From Parvibaculum sp049671045 (GTDB taxonomy: Bacteria; Pseudomonadota; Alphaproteobacteria; Parvibaculales; Parvibaculaceae), in the NCBI RefSeq assembly GCF_049671045.1, contig NZ_JBATUH010000109.1:1-12049 (forward strand): a DNA stretch of 12,049 nucleotides. The letters run 5' to 3'. A model generated the notes under the pieces. The model saw nothing but the letters and a program-made list of their open reading frames with translations. It did not search any database and was not told where the DNA came from. Position numbers and translations under genes: made by a program. This document shows positions 1 through 7,482 of the stretch, in pieces. Position 1 is the stretch's first letter. Each line of letters starts with the position of its first letter.

Positions 1-2478
1 GCGCCATCTGCCGCGCCGTCGGCCGTTCCGGCTTCCGAGGCCGCGGCACCTGCCCGCGACGGGCCCGCTCATGATGCCGCTGCCGCAGCCGCGCAAGCGG
101 AGCCGCATCACGCGCTCGAGGTCGCGGTGCGCGACCATCATGGCCGGACGGAGATCGACTTTCCCTGGGACAGCCCGACGGGCGCCGCCGTTTTTACGCG
201 GGCAAGCACGCTCTGGATCGTTTTCGACCGGAAGACGGCACTCGACCTCTCGCGGTTCAAGGTCGCCTCCACCGCGCGGCTCGGCGCGCCAGCCGAAATC
301 CCGGTGGAGGGGGGCGTCGCCATTGCCGTTCCGATCCTGGGCGAACATCAGCTCGTCGGTGTGCAGCAATTCGACACCAAATGGCAGGTCACGGTTGGCG
401 AGAGTCTCGCCAGCATAGGCCGCCCCATCGCGGTCACGCGCGACTGGCTTGACACGGGTCAGGGCATCGTCAGCTTCGACCTCAAGGGCGCGCGGAAGAT
501 CCTCAGGGTTCCCGATCCTGCGGCGCGCGATACGCTCGACGTCGCCACGGCGTTCGGACCCGTGCAGGCGATGCAGACGCCGCGCAGCTTCATCGAGTTT
601 CAGGCGCTGGCAACCGCTCAGGGCCTTGCCGTCATGCGCGTCGCCGACGATCTCAACGTCGTCACGGCATCGGACGCGGTCGTCGTTTCGCGCAGAAACG
701 GGCTCACGCTTTCGGCCGATGAGGGCGCGGCGCGCATGAATGGCGATGGCGCCGGATCGCCCGCCGCCATGGATTTTGCCACCCGGCGGGGAAGTGGAAA
801 TTTCATCGAGGATCGCAAGGCGCATGAGCGGCGGGTCGCGCTTGCCGACATTCGCAGCGTCGCGGGAGCAAGGATGGACTATGCCCGCTTCCTCGTTGCG
901 AACGGGCTCGGCATCGAGGCGTTGACACAGATCGAAATGGCGCGCGACGTCGATCAGAAGCTCGCGGAAAGCCCCTCGTTCCACGCCTTGCGCGGCGTCG
1001 CCAATGTGATGGCCCATCGCAATGCCGAAGCCGTTGCCGATCTTTCGATCAATGCGCTCGCCATGGAGCCTGCGGCGGCGGGCTGGCGTGCGCTGGCGCG
1101 CGCCGGCCTCGGCCAGACGGAAGCGGCGCGGAAGGATTTCGGGCTGGCGGGGCCCTTCATGGACGGAACGGGGCCCGAATATGCAGCGCGAATGCGTCTG
1201 ACGGCGGCGCGGGTCGATCTCGCGCTGAACGACATCTCGGGCATGCAGATTCACCTGAAGCATCTGCCGGCGCATATCGAGAACCGCGAGCTGAATGCGG
1301 AACGTCTCTATCTGCAAGCGAAGGCGATCGAGAGCCTTCAGCGGCCCGTGGAAGCGGCCGAGGCTTACGATCGCGTGATCGAGACGAATGTGCGGCCCTT
1401 CGTCGTGCGCGCGCGTTTCGCCAGGGCGCTCATGCTCAACAAGAGCGGCAAGCTTTCCGACGCGAAACTCGCGAGCGAACTCGACGAGCTTCGCATGATG
1501 TGGCGCGGCGACGATGCGGAACTCGAAATACTGACGAAGCTCGCGGAACTGCGGCTGAAGCAGGACGACATTCTTGCCGCCCTCAGGGTCATGCATGTCG
1601 TGACCATGAATTTTCCGCATGACGACGGGGCGCATGCTCTCGGCGCCCGGATGCCGGACATTTTCGCGAGCTTCTTCATCGACGGATATGCGGACAGGAT
1701 TCCGGCGGTGCAGGCGCTGGCGGTCTATCACGATTTTCAGGATCTCACGCCGATAGGGCGCAGGGGAGACGAGCTCATCCGGCATCTGGCGGAGCGGCTT
1801 GTTTCGGTCGATCTGCTGCCGCAGGCCGCCGAGCTTCTGAGCTACCAGATCGAAAAGCGGCTTGTGGGCGGCGTCGCCAAGGCGCAGGTCGCGGCGCGTC
1901 TTGCCACCATCTACCTGCTCGACGACAAGCCCGAAACCGCGCTCAAGGCCATCCGCTCGACGAACCAGAACCAGTTGCCGGAAGATCTCGACCTGCAACG
2001 CCGTCTGATCGAGGCGCGCGCGCTCGCCTCGGTCAAGAAGTTCGATCTGGCGCTCGATCTGCTCTCGGAGATGCCGGGCGCGGCCGCAAGCACCCTCAGG
2101 GCGGATGTGTTCTGGGAGGCGCAGCGCTGGGAGGAGGCGGGGCAGGCGGCGGAAGCGCTGCTGGCCAATGCCGGCGGGGAGCGGGCGCTCGGCGCCGACG
2201 AGCGCTTCCAGATCATGCGTGGCGCCATCGCCTATTCGCTCGGCAATGACGAGGCGGGGCTCGAACGCATGCGGACGAAATTCGGCTCCCGCATGGCGGA
2301 CACCGCCGATGCGAGCGCGTTTGCGGTCGTGACGGAGCCGATCGAGCGGCAGGGCGTCGCCTTCCGCGAGCTTGCAAGCCGCATCGCCTCCGTGAACGCG
2401 ATGGAGCGCTTCGTCAATTCTCTGAAGAAGCCGGACCGGATCTCCGAGATCGACGGGACGCCCGTCGCAAGTAACTGA
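1..2478 (+). CDS. Large TPR-like repeat protein of unknown function, 5' end outside window
   Basis: The reading frame is open from base 1 to the TGA at 2476-2478, giving 825 visible residues. A GTG at 127 is only an internal codon, because the frame continues upstream without a stop through an Ala/Pro-rich stretch (visible residues 1-38), so the true start lies outside the window. After this linker comes a probably beta-rich segment (IDFPWDSPTGAAVF at about residues 52-65, then LWIVFD). From about residue 290 to 780 the sequence is Ala/Leu-rich and amphipathic, with repeated pairs of helices of TPR type (for example ALRGVANVMAHRNAEAVADL), suggesting a scaffold or protein-binding role. I cannot name a family. 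It ends 110 bp from the end of fliP, which is convergent; proximity to flagellar genes is the only hint of a motility link. GC content and codon use match the neighbours. The TPR call rests on residue pattern only and needs a profile search. Confidence 0.8.
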   Translation, partial: APSAAPSAVPASEAAAPARDGPAHDAAAAAAQAEPHHALEVAVRDHHGRTEIDFPWDSPTGAAVFTRASTLWIVFDRKTALDLSRFKVASTARLGAPAEIPVEGGVAIAVPILGEHQLVGVQQFDTKWQVTVGESLASIGRPIAVTRDWLDTGQGIVSFDLKGARKILRVPDPAARDTLDVATAFGPVQAMQTPRSFIEFQALATAQGLAVMRVADDLNVVTASDAVVVSRRNGLTLSADEGAARMNGDGAGSPAAMDFATRRGSGNFIEDRKAHERRVALADIRSVAGARMDYARFLVANGLGIEALTQIEMARDVDQKLAESPSFHALRGVANVMAHRNAEAVADLSINALAMEPAAAGWRALARAGLGQTEAARKDFGLAGPFMDGTGPEYAARMRLTAARVDLALNDISGMQIHLKHLPAHIENRELNAERLYLQAKAIESLQRPVEAAEAYDRVIETNVRPFVVRARFARALMLNKSGKLSDAKLASELDELRMMWRGDDAELEILTKLAELRLKQDDILAALRVMHVVTMNFPHDDGAHALGARMPDIFASFFIDGYADRIPAVQALAVYHDFQDLTPIGRRGDELIRHLAERLVSVDLLPQAAELLSYQIEKRLVGGVAKAQVAARLATIYLLDDKPETALKAIRSTNQNQLPEDLDLQRRLIEARALASVKKFDLALDLLSEMPGAAASTLRADVFWEAQRWEEAGQAAEALLANAGGERALGADERFQIMRGAIAYSLGNDEAGLERMRTKFGSRMADTADASAFAVVTEPIERQGVAFRELASRIASVNAMERFVNSLKKPDRISEIDGTPVASN

Positions 2479-2529
2479 TCGGGGCGTTCGGAATTTCCGC
2501 TGGTAGTCCGGGCGTACCTGTTCCGGCGT

Positions 2530-2582
2530 AGGCCGGGATGCCGGGCCACCAATTCAGAGCCCCTCGCTCTGGACCCCGGCCT
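2530..2582. repeat. REP-like nested palindrome between convergent genes
   Basis: An 8-bp outer arm AGGCCGGG (2530-2537) pairs perfectly with CCCGGCCT (2575-2582). Inside it, CAGAGC (2555-2560) pairs with GCTCTG (2566-2571) around a 5-nt loop. It fills the 110-bp gap between the stop of the TPR-like gene and the stop of fliP. There is no clear T-run on either strand, so it is not a textbook intrinsic terminator, though it could still stop or stabilise the converging transcripts. The sequence style (TCTGGACCCCGGCCT) resembles short dispersed intergenic palindromes that I recall from other alphaproteobacteria; copy number cannot be judged from this window. Confidence 0.5.
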
Positions 2583-2588
2583 CGCCGG

Positions 2589-3353
2589 TCAGGTGCCGAA
2601 GCTCTGGACGAGGCTTCCCGCGATCAGCGCCCATCCGTCCACCAGCACGAAGAAGATCAGCTTGAACGGCAGCGAGATCATCACTGGCGGCAGCATCATC
2701 ATGCCCATGGACATGAGGACGGAGGCCACGACCAGATCGATGACGATAAAGGGCAGGAAGATGAGGAAGCCGATCTCGAAGGCGCGGCGAAGCTCGCTCA
2801 GCATGAAGGCCGGCACGACGACCTGAAGCGGAAGGTCCTTCGCCTCTTCGGGCTCAGGCGCCTTGGAGAGATCGACGAAGAGCTTGAGGTCCTGCTTGCG
2901 AACCTGGGTAAGCATGAAATCCTTGAAGGGCTCGCTCGTCTTCGTGAACGCTTCGCCAAGCTCGATCTGCTTGTTCATCATCGGCTCGATGCCGTCATGA
3001 TAGGCGCGAGTGAAGGTCGGCGTCATGACGAAGGCGGTGAGGAAAAGCGCGAGGCTGACGATGACGGCATTGGGCGGCGATTGCTGGAGACCCATGGCCG
3101 TGCGAAGCAGCGAGAGCACCACGACGATGCGGACGAAGGACGTCACCATGATGAAGATCGACGGCGCGAGGCTCAGCACCGTAATCAGGGCGACGAGTTG
3201 AACGATGTGATCGGTCAGGCCGAAATTGTCGGCGAGATCGACCTTGATCGTGTCCGCCAAGGCGGGGCCTGAAAGCAGGAAGGCGGCGAGGGCGACGACG
3301 AGCCCTGCGGCAAGAGGCCAGCGGCGCGAGGCGTTCTGGATCGGAAAGGTCAC
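2589..3353 (-). CDS. fliP: Flagellar type III export gate protein FliP
   Basis: FliP forms the pentameric core of the flagellar export gate in the inner membrane, together with FliQ and FliR. The 254-residue product is a usual length. It starts with an apparent signal peptide (Arg-Arg at 10-11, hydrophobic core to about 30, ALA then Asp, cleavage predicted after residue 33), as known for FliP. Four hydrophobic segments follow, with family-typical stretches MVTSFVRIVVVLSLLRTAMG, NAVIVSLALFLTAFVMTP and FEIGFLIFLPFIVIDLVV. The start is a GTG (complement of 3351-3353). It overlaps the fliO stop by 4 bp in a GTGA arrangement, which implies translational coupling and one transcript with fliO. The stop is 110 bp from the convergent upstream gene. 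Identification is very secure. Confidence 0.97.
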   Translation of the reverse strand: MTFPIQNASRRWPLAAGLVVALAAFLLSGPALADTIKVDLADNFGLTDHIVQLVALITVLSLAPSIFIMVTSFVRIVVVLSLLRTAMGLQQSPPNAVIVSLALFLTAFVMTPTFTRAYHDGIEPMMNKQIELGEAFTKTSEPFKDFMLTQVRKQDLKLFVDLSKAPEPEEAKDLPLQVVVPAFMLSELRRAFEIGFLIFLPFIVIDLVVASVLMSMGMMMLPPVMISLPFKLIFFVLVDGWALIAGSLVQSFGT

Positions 3354-3706
3354 GCGCGGCGCTCCTTGATGAAATCGACGATGCGCTGGAACTGAAGTGC
3401 GGGAGCGGGCGCCGCGGCGGCGGGCGCTGCTTCAATCACCGGAGCGTCGATGCCGCTCTCGATGAGGAGCGCCTGTTCGGCGCCGAGCAGGATGAGATGC
3501 TCCTTGCTGTCGCGGCGGATGAGAACGAGCCGGTGCTTGGCGTCGATCACCTTGACCTCGCTGATGGCGAGGCGCTTCAGCGCGCCGGAAGCGGAGAAGC
3601 CTCCCGTCGCGAGACCGAGGCGGCGGGCGCCATAGGCGCAGACGCCGATCAGTCCGATGATGAACGCGAGCGCCGCCGCGAAGCGGAATATCTCTGTAAG
3701 GTCCAT
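3350..3706 (-). CDS. fliO: Flagellar export-gate assembly protein FliO
   Basis: FliO is a small bitopic membrane protein that helps assemble the FliP ring. The chosen ATG (complement of 3704-3706) gives 118 residues beginning MDLTEIFRFAAALAFIIG. One membrane helix spans about residues 6-25, followed by Arg-Arg and a cytoplasmic domain containing LKRLAISEVKVIDAKHRLVLI and HLILLG, the pattern of FliO-type proteins. An Ala/Pro-rich linker precedes the C-terminal helix. A longer frame reaches a GTG at 3760, but its 18 extra residues are polar and unlike the family, and a purine-rich GGGC stretch lies just upstream of the inner ATG. The gene is the first of a fliO-fliP pair reading away from flgB. 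It probably fires from the divergent control region with CtrA-like boxes. FliO is poorly conserved, so its name leans partly on the context next to fliP. Confidence 0.85.
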   Translation of the reverse strand: MDLTEIFRFAAALAFIIGLIGVCAYGARRLGLATGGFSASGALKRLAISEVKVIDAKHRLVLIRRDSKEHLILLGAEQALLIESGIDAPVIEAAPAAAAPAPALQFQRIVDFIKERRA

Positions 3707-3778
3707 GGCCCAGCCCGATTGCCCCCGGGTGTCCCGAAGCGGATCACCCACCCTGGGCACAATTTGCCGGGATCGTGC

Positions 3779-3793
3779 TTAATTTCCGGTTAA
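3779..3793. promoter_or_regulatory. Perfect CtrA-type box TTAA-N7-TTAA
   Basis: TTAA at 3779-3782 and TTAA at 3790-3793 are separated by exactly 7 bp (tttccgg). This is the full CtrA recognition pattern known from Caulobacter. The half-sites read the same on both strands, so the box could serve fliO (start 73 bp away on the minus strand) or flgB. No obvious -10 element is visible beside it. CtrA control of these genes is inferred from the motif, the position and the neighbouring cckA gene. Confidence 0.7.
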
Positions 3794-3821
3794 GGCCCAG
3801 AGAAAGGGCGGCTTTTGGTGG

Positions 3822-3836
3822 TTAGGGCTTTCTTAC
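3822..3836 (+). promoter_or_regulatory. Degenerate CtrA-like box TTAG-N7-TTAC
   Basis: TTAG (3822-3825) and TTAC (3833-3836) have the correct 7-bp spacing, with one mismatch from TTAA in each half. On its own this is weak. It gains weight from lying between two better boxes in the same divergent intergenic region. Confidence 0.4.
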
Positions 3837-3849
3837 CGTACCCGGTCAT

Positions 3850-3889
3850 TTTTGCCGCGTTAGGACGATTTTAACGATACGCGGCAAAA
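3850..3889. repeat. 11-bp perfect inverted repeat enclosing a CtrA-like box
   Basis: TTTTGCCGCGT (3850-3860) is the exact reverse complement of ACGCGGCAAAA (3879-3889), with 18 bp between. The enclosed segment carries the CtrA-like box at 3860-3874. No T-run follows on either strand, so a terminator is unlikely. The symmetry suggests an operator for a dimeric regulator or a structured leader for the flgB transcript; both readings are inference. Confidence 0.6.
3860..3874 (+). promoter_or_regulatory. CtrA-like box TTAG-N7-TTAA upstream of flgB
   Basis: TTAG (3860-3863) and TTAA (3871-3874, followed by C) are 7 bp apart, one mismatch from the full CtrA site. It lies 119 bp upstream of the flgB ATG and is the box closest to that gene. 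It is flanked by the arms of an 11-bp inverted repeat. No sigma-54 -24/-12 pair (GG-N10-GC) was found between here and flgB. Confidence 0.55.
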
Positions 3890-3993
3890 CTGACCCTGCC
3901 GCCAAGGAATGCGTGGCTTGCGACAGATTTTGAGAGCGCCGCCGGAAACGCCCAGAAGGGGAGTACGGACGGTCTTCAAACGGGCACGCGACC

Positions 3994-4422
3994 ATGTCGA
4001 TCGGCGATCTCCCCATCTTCACGATGATGAAGCAGCGCCTGCACTGGCTGACCGAGCGCCAGCAGGTGCTCTCCCAGAACGTCGCCAACGCCAATACGCC
4101 GGGCTATGCGGCAAAGGATCTGAAGGAGCTTGATTTCGGCGCGATGGTCGATGCGAGCGGACCGAAGCTCGCGCCCGTCGCCACAAGCAGCATGCATATC
4201 GGCTCGCCCGTCGCGGGCGCGGCCGCGAGCTTCAATCTCGGCCAGGCGCGGGGCGGCGAGCGGGCCAAGGCACCGGATTTCGAGACGACGCCGGACGGCA
4301 ATTCGGTCGTGCTCGAGGACCAGATGATCAAGGTCGCGCAGACACAGATGGATTACGAGACGGTGACGAGCCTCTATTCCAAGAGCCTCGGTCTCATCCG
4401 CCTCGCCATCGGCAACGGTTGA
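3994..4422 (+). CDS. flgB: Flagellar proximal rod protein FlgB
   Basis: FlgB is a proximal rod subunit, exported through the type III gate and assembled on FliE and the MS ring. The 142-residue product has the N-terminal rod/hook signature NVANANTPGYAAKDLKELDF (about residues 29-48), shared by axial proteins, and a C-terminal helix (DYETVTSLYSKSLGLIRLAI) that completes the paired-helix D0 domain. There is no cleaved signal peptide, as expected for a type III substrate. The Shine-Dalgarno match before the ATG is weak (GGGC at -14 to -11 or so). It heads the rightward flagellar run, 12 bp before flgC, and is likely controlled by the CtrA-like boxes upstream. Confidence 0.96.
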   Translation: MSIGDLPIFTMMKQRLHWLTERQQVLSQNVANANTPGYAAKDLKELDFGAMVDASGPKLAPVATSSMHIGSPVAGAAASFNLGQARGGERAKAPDFETTPDGNSVVLEDQMIKVAQTQMDYETVTSLYSKSLGLIRLAIGNG

Positions 4423-4434
4423 GGGAGGCTCTTC

Positions 4435-4854
<420 letters not shown>

Positions 4855-4866
4855 GGGGAGCGGTTC

Positions 4867-5190
4867 ATGACCATTCCAGCTTCAGTCGCCCTCAACGCCT
4901 ATGCCCGCGCAGCCGGAATGGGCGGTGGCGCCGCTCCGCAGGCGGGCGCGGCCAAGCAGGCTGCGGGCGCAGGCGGCTTCGGGGATTTTCTTGAAAAGGC
5001 CATAAATGACGGCGTCGATGTCGGCAAGACGAGCGAGCGCCAGATGGCCGCTTCCGCCGCGAGCAAGGATGGAAGCCTCGTCGATGTGGTGACGGCGGTG
5101 GCCGAAGCCGAGACGACGCTCCAGACGGTCGTTGCGGTGCGCGACAAGGTGATCGCCGCCTATATGGACATCATGAAGATGCCGATCTGA
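4867..5190 (+). CDS. fliE: Flagellar hook-basal body protein FliE
   Basis: FliE connects the MS ring/export gate to the rod. The 107-residue length matches the family (about 100-110). The N-terminal third is Ala/Gly-rich and probably flexible. From about residue 38 it shows FGDFLEKAINDGVDVGKTSE. The conserved C-terminal helix is VDVVTAVAEAETTLQTVVAV, then RDKVIAAYMDIMKMPI, the FliE signature. The Shine-Dalgarno sequence AAGGGGAG overlaps the flgC stop region. A 50-bp gap separates it from fliQ, the widest gap before flhB but without a visible terminator. Confidence 0.95.
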   Translation: MTIPASVALNAYARAAGMGGGAAPQAGAAKQAAGAGGFGDFLEKAINDGVDVGKTSERQMAASAASKDGSLVDVVTAVAEAETTLQTVVAVRDKVIAAYMDIMKMPI

Positions 5191-5240
5191 GACGGCATCG
5201 CGGAAAGCCGATCCGACGAAGCGGGGAAGAGAAGAAAATC

Positions 5241-5504
5241 ATGACCGGACCTGAAGTGCTCGACCTCGCGCGCCAGAGTATCTATGTGCTGCTCTCGGTT
5301 TCCGCACCGATGATGATCGTCGCGCTCGTCGTCGGCATCGCCATCGCGCTTCTGCAGGCGCTGACGCAGGTTCAGGAAATGACGCTGGTCTTCGTGCCGA
5401 AGATCGTCGCGATCTTTCTGGTGATGCTCGTGGCGCTGCCCTTCATGGGCCAGTCGCTCGCGGGCTACATGCACCTCATCGCGCAGAAGATCGTCGCGGG
5501 ATAG
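5241..5504 (+). CDS. fliQ: Flagellar type III export gate protein FliQ
   Basis: FliQ is a small two-helix membrane protein that wraps around the FliP-FliR core of the export gate. The 87-residue product has the usual length. It shows two hydrophobic helices, at about residues 14-38 (LLSVSAPMMIVALVVGIAIA) and 51-73 (VPKIVAIFLVMLVALPFM), joined by LLQALTQVQEMTLVF, a strongly conserved FliQ motif. A purine-rich ribosome site (GGGGAAGAG) precedes the ATG. It lies 29 bp upstream of fliR in the usual fliQ-fliR order. Confidence 0.97.
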   Translation: MTGPEVLDLARQSIYVLLSVSAPMMIVALVVGIAIALLQALTQVQEMTLVFVPKIVAIFLVMLVALPFMGQSLAGYMHLIAQKIVAG

Positions 5505-5533
5505 AGCGGGACAGGGCCGGGGGCGGACGCCGC

Positions 5534-6295
5534 ATGATCACGATCGAAATACTGCCGCAGACGGGCTTTGTGTTCATGCTCGTCTTTTCGCGCCTCGGCA
5601 GCATGATCATGCTGCTGCCGGCGCTCGGCGAAGTGTCCGTACCCTCGCGCGTCAGGCTCGTTTTCGCGCTCGTCATGACGGCGGTGATGATGCCGCTCGT
5701 TTCCGGCGCCTATGGCTCGATCCCCACGAGCGTTCCGGGGCTCGCCATGGCCGTGATCGGCGAAATCCTCATCGGGCTTTTCATCGGGCTTTCGGCGCGC
5801 TTCATCATGAGCGCGCTGCAGGTCGCGGGCAATATCATTGGCATGCAGACAGGGCTTTCATTCGCGCAGAGCGTCGACCCGACGCAAGGCACGCAGGGCG
5901 CGATGATCGCCTCCTTTCTCTCGTTGCTTGCGGTGGCGCTCATCTTCGCGGCCGATCTCGACCATCTGCTCATCGCCGCGATGCGCGACAGCTACCTCAT
6001 CTTCGAGCCGGGCGCGTCCTTTCCCGTCGGCGATTTCCTCCAGATGGCGGTCAAGGCCATTTCCGGCGCCTTCACGCTCGGGGTGCAGCTTTCCGCGCCC
6101 TTCCTCGTCTTCGGTCTTGTCTTCTATCTCGGCCTCGGAATCCTTTCGCGGCTCATGCCGCAGATCCAGATCTTCTTCATCGCCATGCCGGGAAATATCG
6201 GCCTCGGCTTCGCGCTGCTCTTCCTGCTTCTGGGCGCCATGATGACGTGGTTCCTGCAGGGCTTCGAGCAGACGATGGCCGTGTTCGTGCAGTGA
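5534..6295 (+). CDS. fliR: Flagellar type III export gate protein FliR
   Basis: FliR is the single-copy subunit that, with FliP, forms the export channel in the inner membrane. The 253 residues are the normal size. The family motif FSRLGSMIMLLPALGEVSVP lies near residues 18-37, and several hydrophobic segments follow. GNIIGMQTGLSFAQSVDPTQ (about 98-117) is the conserved central FliR loop. The C-terminal region has MPQIQIFFIAMPGNIGLGFA, again diagnostic. The Shine-Dalgarno GGGGGCGG lies upstream of the ATG, and flhB follows after 16 bp. Confidence 0.97.
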   Translation: MITIEILPQTGFVFMLVFSRLGSMIMLLPALGEVSVPSRVRLVFALVMTAVMMPLVSGAYGSIPTSVPGLAMAVIGEILIGLFIGLSARFIMSALQVAGNIIGMQTGLSFAQSVDPTQGTQGAMIASFLSLLAVALIFAADLDHLLIAAMRDSYLIFEPGASFPVGDFLQMAVKAISGAFTLGVQLSAPFLVFGLVFYLGLGILSRLMPQIQIFFIAMPGNIGLGFALLFLLLGAMMTWFLQGFEQTMAVFVQ

Positions 6296-6311
6296 CGCGG
6301 GAGGGGGCGCC

Positions 6312-7394
6312 ATGGCCGAACAGAACGATTCCGAAAAGACAGAAGAACCAACAGGCAAAAAGCTAGAAGACGCACAAAAGCGCGGCGACGTCGTCAAGAG
6401 CCAGGAGATCAATGCCTGGTTCGTGATGATGGGCGGCGCCATGGCGGTCGGCCTCATGGGCACGTCGTCGGCCGGGACGATCATGGATGCGCTCAAGGTG
6501 TTTCTGATCTCGCCCGAGGCGATCCCGATGGACCGCGATCATCTTCGCGGCGTCATACTGCATCTCGGCATGGTGGTTTTCGGGGCGATGGCGCTTCCGC
6601 TCGGCGTGCTCATCGTCGCGGCGATGGCGGGCAACCTTCTCCAGCATGCGCCGGTCTTTACCGGCGAGAACATGAAGCCTTCCTTCTCCAAGCTCTCGCC
6701 GATCAAGGGGCTCGAGCGCCTGTTCGGTCCGAAGAGCCTCGTCAATCTCCTCAAGAGCATGATCAAGTTCGTGCTCGTCGGCAGCGTCGTCTTCTTGCTG
6801 GTCTGGCCGGAACGCGATCACTTCGGCCTCATGATGACCTGGGACGTCTCGCTGCTGCTGCCGCTCGTCAAGGCTCTGGCGCTCAAGATGTTCGGCGGCG
6901 TGATCGCCGTCATGACGGTCGTGGCGGCGCTCGACTATCTCTTCGAGCGTTTCCAGTGGCTCAAGAAGCAGCGCATGTCCATCCAGGAGATCAAGGACGA
7001 ATACAAGCAGATGGAAGGCGACCCGACGGTCAAGGCGAAGCTACGCCAGTTGCGCATCGAACGCGGCCGCAAGCGCATGATGGCCAATGTGCCGAAGGCG
7101 ACCGTCGTCATCATGAACCCGACCCACTATGCCGTCGCGCTGAAATACGAGAAGGGCATGGGCGCGCCCGTCTGCGTCGCCAAGGGGCTCGATGCCATCG
7201 CCCTCAAGATCCGCGAGGTCGCCGAGGCGAATGACGTGCCCGTGGTCGAGAACCCGCCGCTCGCTCGCGCGCTCCACGCCTCGGTCGAAATCGACCAGGA
7301 AATCCAGCCGGATCACTACAAGGCGGTCGCCGAGGTCATTGGATATGTGATGCGGCTTAAGGCTAAGATCGCCGGACGGGGCAGGGCCAATTGA
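6312..7394 (+). CDS. flhB: Flagellar export switch protein FlhB
   Basis: FlhB is the substrate-specificity switch of flagellar export, changing from rod/hook to filament substrates after autocleavage. The 360-residue product has the N-terminal signature EKTEEPTGKKLEDAQKRGDV (about 9-28), four membrane segments between about 33 and 215, and a cytoplasmic domain with the autocleavage motif N269-P270-T271-H272. That is the same numbering as the Salmonella enzyme. Cleavage between N269 and P270 is known for the family. The linker KDEYKQMEGDP before the cytoplasmic domain is also typical. A strong GGGAGGGGG ribosome site precedes the ATG. It ends the flagellar run; cckA begins 88 bp later with no clear terminator between, so read-through is possible. 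Confidence 0.97.
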   Translation: MAEQNDSEKTEEPTGKKLEDAQKRGDVVKSQEINAWFVMMGGAMAVGLMGTSSAGTIMDALKVFLISPEAIPMDRDHLRGVILHLGMVVFGAMALPLGVLIVAAMAGNLLQHAPVFTGENMKPSFSKLSPIKGLERLFGPKSLVNLLKSMIKFVLVGSVVFLLVWPERDHFGLMMTWDVSLLLPLVKALALKMFGGVIAVMTVVAALDYLFERFQWLKKQRMSIQEIKDEYKQMEGDPTVKAKLRQLRIERGRKRMMANVPKATVVIMNPTHYAVALKYEKGMGAPVCVAKGLDAIALKIREVAEANDVPVVENPPLARALHASVEIDQEIQPDHYKAVAEVIGYVMRLKAKIAGRGRAN

Positions 7395-7396
7395 TT

Positions 7397-7455
7397 CGCG
7401 CCCTCGCGGCGCGCAAAATTCATAATTCCGGATCGGAGCCCGGTGTGAGCCGGGC
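7397..7455 (+). other. Short hairpins in the flhB-cckA gap
   Basis: Two small inverted repeats occupy the gap. CGCGCC (7397-7402) pairs with GGCGCG (7408-7413), and GCCCGG (7438-7443) pairs with CCGGGC (7450-7455). Neither is followed by a T-run, so they do not look like an efficient terminator. They may modulate read-through from flhB into cckA or be chance in GC-rich DNA. No convincing -35/-10 pair or CtrA box is seen in this gap. Confidence 0.3.
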
Positions 7456-7482
7456 AGCGGGGGCGGCTTCGGGGGAATGCCG

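Noticed and set aside
2538..3272. 244-codon plus-strand frame opposite fliP
   Set aside because: The product is extremely rich in His, Asp, Glu and Arg, typical of the antisense shadow of a hydrophobic membrane protein gene. fliP is certain on the other strand.
3707..3760. GTG start extending FliO by 18 residues
   Set aside because: The extra residues are polar and would put the membrane anchor unusually far from the N-terminus. ATG 3706 gives the normal FliO layout.
3754..3768. Possible sigma-54 promoter (TGGGCAC...TTTGCC)
   Set aside because: The GG-to-GC spacing is 9 bp or less rather than the strict 10 bp on the plus strand, and the minus-strand reading is also off.
3909..4133. Small 74-codon frame upstream of and overlapping flgB
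   Set aside because: There is no ribosome site. The translation is Arg-rich and overlaps flgB out of frame, so it looks like a shadow.
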